From: Aquila chrysaetos chrysaetos
Taxonomy: Eukaryota > Chordata > Aves > Accipitriformes > Accipitridae
Length of the DNA: 64,000 nucleotides
Direction of reading: 5' to 3'
Assembly: GCF_900496995.4 (NCBI RefSeq)
Contig: NC_044010.1
Span: forward strand, 6,510,001 to 6,574,000
Positions 59,657 to 64,000 of the stretch are shown here, piece after piece. Every line of letters starts with the position of its first letter. The first letter of the stretch is position 1. The position numbers and the translations under genes were made by a program. The notes below the pieces were generated by a model. It had not been told where the DNA came from, did not search any database, and worked only from the letters and a program-made list of their open reading frames with translations.

Positions 59657-62600
59657 GTAACGGGGCCTGACGGGCGGCGGGGCGGGACGGGACGGGACGG
59701 GACGGGACGGGACGGAGAGCGCTAGGGGGCGCCCTGCAGCGCGCTGTCCAATCAGGGCGCGGCCTCTCGGGTGAGGGGCCGCGCGCCGCCGCCACGCCCC
59801 TCCCCACAGGCTCAAATGGCGGCGGGGAGGGCCGGGGGTGCTGCGCGGGTTGTGTCGCGGTCGGGACGGCCCCGCGGGATCCCCGCCGCTTTTAGGGTCG
59901 GGAAAGAGGTTTCCCAGGGCTGTGGGAGCGTGGCGGCAGCGGCCGTTTGACTCGCCAGCCGTTGGGAAGTCTGCGCTGCACGCTCGAGTGAATGGCGCTG
60001 CGGTCGGCAGCGTTAAACTCCGGCTCAAAAAAAGAAAGACAGGTGGTCGCAACGCTATCGTTATTTTTTTTTTTTTTAAAAAAATCTTATTTCCAGCCAA
60101 GGTTTGACTCTGATAACTTGGAGCACTGGATCAAGGTGAAGTAACTTGCCCGGTAACTCACTCAAGAGTAAGGTACCTCGTTGCTGTGCGTAAAACCCAC
60201 GGGTCACGCGCAAAACTTGCTGTTGAGCAGTACTGCGGGTTGTGTGTATGGGCACGTACTACAAGAGATTTACCCCAAAGCACCATCTGCTTCTACAACC
60301 ACCTGAGATCAAGGAAAATGAATTCTGGGGTGAACTTCCCTTTGTTTTGCTTCCTTGGGCACCCCCGTGCTCCCACCCTCAGCCTGCTGCTTACGGCAGG
60401 TAGGAGGGTGCACCTGCCTCCTCACGCAGCCTGCTAGGCCTCTCGTAGCAGCTTGCCCCGGTTGCCCCCGCACAAAGGGAAGAAGTCCTGCAGAAATGCG
60501 GGCTGTCGGGGGTACGGGTGTTACACGTGAAAACACAGTGACACGCCAGGACCATTTACACCTCAGAGAGATGAATATGGGACGGAGAGTCGCTCAGACT
60601 ATTTACACAGCGGACAGCCTGGTTATGACAAAATGCTGATACCAAATTTCATAGTTGGTGGTTGCTGGGGACTAGCTCAGCAAGTCTCCATCCAGCCCCC
60701 TGGGGCTGGGTGTTTGCGTTCTGCCTACATGTTCTCCAATCACTATGATTGGCATTAATTGCCAAATGAATGCTTATTACTTAATGATTGCTAAGTCCAA
60801 TTTCTCTAGTCAATCGAACAGTCGGAGAAACATGTTTCAAAATAAATCTATTTCTTAAAACAGCCATGCTGTCTTGTGTTACATTCCCACTGATGTTTGC
60901 TCTCTCTGGAGGAGAACCTGGATAGAAGAAGTTTTAAAATTAATATCCAGCAATCCTTAAAAATGTTTTCCTTTCTTTAATTTAAAGAAAGCGGACCAAG
61001 CCCCTGAGTATGCTGTCTCTGAAGCTTTTTCCCTTCAAAAGTCAAGGTATCCACTGGGGCCTTGTGGTCCTGTGACAAGTTTGGAAACCGTGGAACAGCT
61101 GCAAGATCACGATGAGGCCTGTGAGGAAGGTGAGCTGAAATACTGCTTGCCACAAGCTGCCTAAAATGAACTGTTCTTGATCCAGCATTGTGGTTCTGGT
61201 CTGAACAGGCTCTTGTGAAGCTTGAGACCATAAGAAACAGTTCATCGTAAGATGTCTTTCATCTAATGGAGAAAGGCATAAGAAGAATCAACTGCTGGAG
61301 TTCAAGGTAGATCTTAATTAGCATACCTAAGAGAAGGATAAACTCTCTGTCTCCTGGAGATTTCAGGTCAAGATGAACATGAATACTGCCCTTGAAGACA
61401 CACTGTATGGTCAAATACAAGTTAGTGGTCTACAGGAAACTGGATGAAATTACCTGACATATTTTTGATAGCAGGCCAGATGTGAAAATGGAGTTGCTCT
61501 GTGTAACTTTCACATCTATGAATAATTGTGTGGTTTTGCTTTGACTCCCATGCAAAATTTTCCTCACTAATTAGCTAACTAAATATTCCCTTTGTAACGC
61601 TTGCAGCCACAAGTGCTTGCTGAAATTTGAAAATAAAACTGCGGTAGATTTAAAAAAAGAGAGGGAAATTATCTCCCATCAGTGCTAGAAGTACATCTGC
61701 AGTGTAAAAAGCTGATAAGAGACAGGATTTTAAAAACTGAGTTAACCATTCTTTTAAGACTCAAAAGTGAGCCTTACAGAATAGAATGAAGACATGTCTC
61801 AAGACCATCCACTTCAATACAGGAAGTCAGCTTCTTCACTTGTAATCATCAAGGGTTCAACTGATAGCACAGAATATGCCTATCTGCTTACAGTGCGCTG
61901 TCTGAATGCATTATACAGCACAGTGGCTCAAAAGAAGCTGTCTTCGCAATTGGTGGAAAAGTTGCTTGCTTTCCTCATGGTTCTTTATTATTTTTGTTTG
62001 CCCTTCCCTGCTAGGGTTTTCCTTTTTATAGCTACCAATCTCTCAGGATTGTTCCTAGCTCAACTGAAAGCCTTTTATCTGGAATCCATTATTAGAATAC
62101 TTAATGGTATTAACTACACATAGTCCACTTTGCAAAGAAAGGTATCAATAATGGAAGTGCCAGAACTCTTTTATTCCAGTTACGAGGAGCTCACATTTCC
62201 CACGCAAAAAAGTAACCATTCCCCAAGTGATAAGCTCTTTTTCTCTCTTCTTTCTGCTATCGAATATATTTCCTTGTTCCTGAGCTGGCCTGAGAGATTA
62301 TGAAAGAGAACAAAAGTAATTTGAAGGACAATAAACATTAGATTTATGTTTTCTTCAAAAAACCCACCCCTTTTTAAGGAAGTTTTAAAAAGGCTTTATT
62401 GCCTTAGAAATACCAGGGCTCAATGGGAGCATCTACATTTTGTGTTAGAACAAGAGATTTGGAGCAGCTGCTTCCTCCTGTCTATCGGCTGTGTGCCTTT
62501 ACAGGGGATGACTTGCACTACAGTGGCTGCTGAGATCCCTGCTCTTTGCCCATCCTCACTGCTCGGATGGCTCAGCTTCTCGTCGGGCTGCTCCTGATGC

Positions 62601-63585
62601 CTTGCAGTTTACAGCCCTGCATTCTGCTTCAGGAACAGCTTGGCTGTCCATGCAGCAAGGCCAGGTGGTTTGTTGAGGCAGCAGCCATGTTAGCTGTCCT
62701 TGTTTTTTAGTAGGAACTCTGAAACAAAGGAATTTTTCCACAGAAGAGTGGAGATGCAAATAAAAGTTCACAGAAGGACTTTATACCCAGTTGTTCACTA
62801 GGCATTTGAGCTCACTGAGGAGTACCAAATCCATCACAGGTGCATTCCTGTAGTTGCAGTCTTAATTCTGAGTACAGGTAGTCCCTGGTGAAGCTTGCCA
62901 CCTGACAGATTTGTAATCTAGACTCACCAGTTGTTCCTGGAGCTGTGGTTCTTGCAAAGGTTAACCTGTACACATGAAGCAAACATTTGTCCAAACAGTA
63001 GTTCTTTTTGTATTTAACATATGACATCCTTGGCTGTACACATGGAAAATACCTAAGTGTCTGCAAGTGCAATGGTGAAACATATGAAAGCTACTGGAGT
63101 TATGAATTACCTCATGTGAATTCCATCTCCTTGATAAATGCTATAATAATCACACAAGTGATCTAAATGTCCACAGAATCTTGTAGGAAAAATGAGGTGG
63201 AGAAGAATTCATTTGTGACCTATGTGACAGGGAAAAAGGTTGCCACCTTCTCTTCCTGTTCTTTTATAGATCAAGAAGATGAGAACAGAACTATTAGCCT
63301 TATTCCATTTTCTGTTGCAGATCAGCTTACAGTCATTTTAGACAGCCTTCCCAGCATGTGATATAACTATCCCAGAGACAGAGTCTTGCTAGTTTATACT
63401 TACCCATATATTTTTTAAGCAAGTGAAGTCATCAGTCTCTTTCCTTATGATAGCCCAAGAGCTGCTCAGTAACTGGATGAAGTCCAAACTGCAGCGGGAG
63501 CTGATGAGCGATGGAGAAGAGGAGGTTGACACTGTCCTCGTGGAAAAGCCTTCTGCAGTCCCTCTGAAGTATGAGCGGTTTGATG
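59516..63585 (+). CDS. CCDC191: Coiled-coil domain-containing protein 191 (5' part)
   Basis: Three coding exons, 59516-59656, 60988-61129 and 63454-63585, join in frame (phases 0, 1, 1). They give the first 138 residues, and the gene continues past the right edge. The call rests on three things: the head-to-head position beside QTRT2 known for KIAA1407/CCDC191, the AVSEAF motif, and the junction-spanning EEAQELLSNWM block followed by an acidic stretch. The human protein is about 900 residues, largely coiled coil, and its molecular role is poorly known. The visible part is mostly disordered N-terminus. The basic, Arg/Pro-rich first 47 residues are GC-driven. Confidence 0.82.
59684..59715 (+). 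repeat. (GGGAC)n pentanucleotide repeat
   Basis: Six or so GGGAC/GGGACG units begin about 27 bp inside CCDC191 intron 1. They are G-rich on the coding strand. Confidence 0.95.
59748..59823 (+). promoter_or_regulatory. CCAAT box and YY1-like site in CCDC191 intron 1
   Basis: GTCCAATCAG, a textbook NF-Y CCAAT box, is at 59747-59756. CAAATGGCGGC, close to the YY1 initiator-type motif, is at 59813-59823. The 65-bp spacing is what one expects between a CCAAT box and a transcription start. A second start for CCDC191 within the island is possible. Confidence 0.45.
60988..61129 (+). CDS. CCDC191: CCDC191 coding exon 2
   Basis: Acceptor AATTTAAAG (weak pyrimidine tract) and donor GGAAG|GTGAGC; 142 bp. 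It encodes KADQAPEYAVSEAFSLQKSR through DHDEACEE. An internal GTATCC at 61047 could act as a weak alternative donor, but reading through it gives the family-like acidic end that joins exon 3 in frame. Confidence 0.78.
63454..63585 (+). CDS. CCDC191: CCDC191 coding exon 3
   Basis: Acceptor TTATGATAG and donor GATG|GTGAGA; 132 bp. With the last base of exon 2 it starts AQELLSNWMKSKL and runs through SDGEEEVDTVLVEKP to LKYERFDG. The heptad-like start and acidic middle match the CCDC191 family. The rest of the window, 63586-64000, is intron. Confidence 0.82.
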
Positions 63586-64000
63586 GTGAGAGCACAACAA
63601 AGCAGCTCCTGGCTTCCTTTCTGAAAATGTGCTGGGGAAGGGAGCCAGGCCTCATGGTTTGTCAGACTGAGAGGTAAAAGTTGCTTTGAGGCCAGGGTAG
63701 TGGACTCAGTAGAAACAGGATTAGAGGTGATGATTTTTCTCCCTCAGCTCTTACAGCAGCTTGCTGTAGGGCTGCACAAATGCACCTCATAAACATTCGA
63801 TGTCTCCTTGTATAAAAGAGAAATTTTATTTCTTTTGTGTATGGGTATTTGTGATGCCTGTCAAATTTATACAGCCATTCGAGATGCTCAGAGGCAAGGC
63901 AGTAAAAAATGGATGAAATGTTGTTACTGCTCCAGTGTGTTCAATGTGAGACTGATTAAGACTCTTTGGGGATAAATAGAGTGCAGTCAGTGTGTCCACT

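Larger units (their letters stand above)
59080..59960. promoter_or_regulatory. Bidirectional CpG-island promoter of QTRT2 and CCDC191
   Basis: A CpG-rich block of about 0.9 kb covers the first coding exons of both genes. The two ATG codons face away from each other and are 139 bp apart (59377-59515). The core has GC boxes, a CGTCAT half-CRE near 59447 and a GCGCCGGCGGCGC palindrome-like word near 59458. It has no TATA box, consistent with a housekeeping bidirectional promoter. Confidence 0.85.

Noticed and set aside
59405..60100. 231-codon - strand frame across the QTRT2/CCDC191 promoter
   Set aside because: It overlaps CCDC191 exon 1 antisense, is Pro/Arg-rich and has no family features. 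It is explained by CpG-island composition.
61047..61052. GTATCC as the donor of CCDC191 exon 2
   Set aside because: It is a weak donor. Reading on to GGAAG|GTGAGC at 61129 gives the acidic stretch that joins EEAQELLSNWM in frame with exon 3.
1..64000. tRNA genes, rRNA, CRISPR arrays, bacterial-type operons or complete endogenous retroviruses
   Set aside because: None was seen. The window has vertebrate exon-intron structure throughout and no paired LTRs or retroviral frames were recognised.

Overview
This window is vertebrate nuclear DNA, most probably from a bird. The genes have introns with canonical GT..AG junctions. Two repeats look like 3' fragments of CR1 LINEs of the avian/reptilian type. 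Interspersed-repeat density is low, introns are short, and the promoters lie in CpG islands. I identified the genes by recognising protein families; no database search was possible.

Three genes can be read exon by exon. (1) DRD3, the dopamine D3 receptor, is on the + strand. Six coding exons lie between 22447 and 34501 and give 425 aa, with all class A GPCR landmarks intact. Its promoter is probably the CpG island at 19.64-20.66 kb, joined to the coding exons through one or more untranslated exons. (2) QTRT2, the accessory subunit of queuine tRNA-ribosyltransferase, is on the - strand. Eight coding exons run from 59376 down to 46214 and give 423 aa, with the Cys-x-Cys-x2-Cys...His zinc site intact. 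DRD3 and QTRT2 converge, and their poly(A) signals at about 36.05 kb and 45.14 kb are separated by roughly 9 kb without a supportable gene. (3) CCDC191 (KIAA1407) is on the + strand. Its first three coding exons (59516-63585) are visible and the gene runs off the right edge. QTRT2 and CCDC191 are head to head, with only 139 bp between their start codons in a shared CpG island.

The order DRD3 - QTRT2 - CCDC191 and the relative orientations match what I know of human 3q13.31. In that block TIGIT lies upstream of DRD3 on the opposite strand. A single exon-like segment at 4324-4393 (- strand) encodes a signal-peptide-like leader with a phase-1 donor. It sits where TIGIT would be expected, but no immunoglobulin exon was found, so it is only a candidate.

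Layout: 1-19.6 kb is mainly non-coding, with a few stretches that look like conserved regulatory DNA. The DRD3 promoter island is at 19.64-20.66 kb and DRD3 spans 22.4-36.06 kb. The convergent intergenic gap is 36.06-45.14 kb, QTRT2 spans 45.1-59.4 kb, the bidirectional promoter is at 59.1-59.9 kb, and CCDC191 occupies 59.5-64 kb. There is no new multi-gene system here. The most unusual local structure is at the bidirectional promoter: both genes have G-rich short tandem repeats just inside their first introns. The QTRT2 5' splice site is followed by a G-run, a (GU)n tract and a C-run that could fold into a hairpin.
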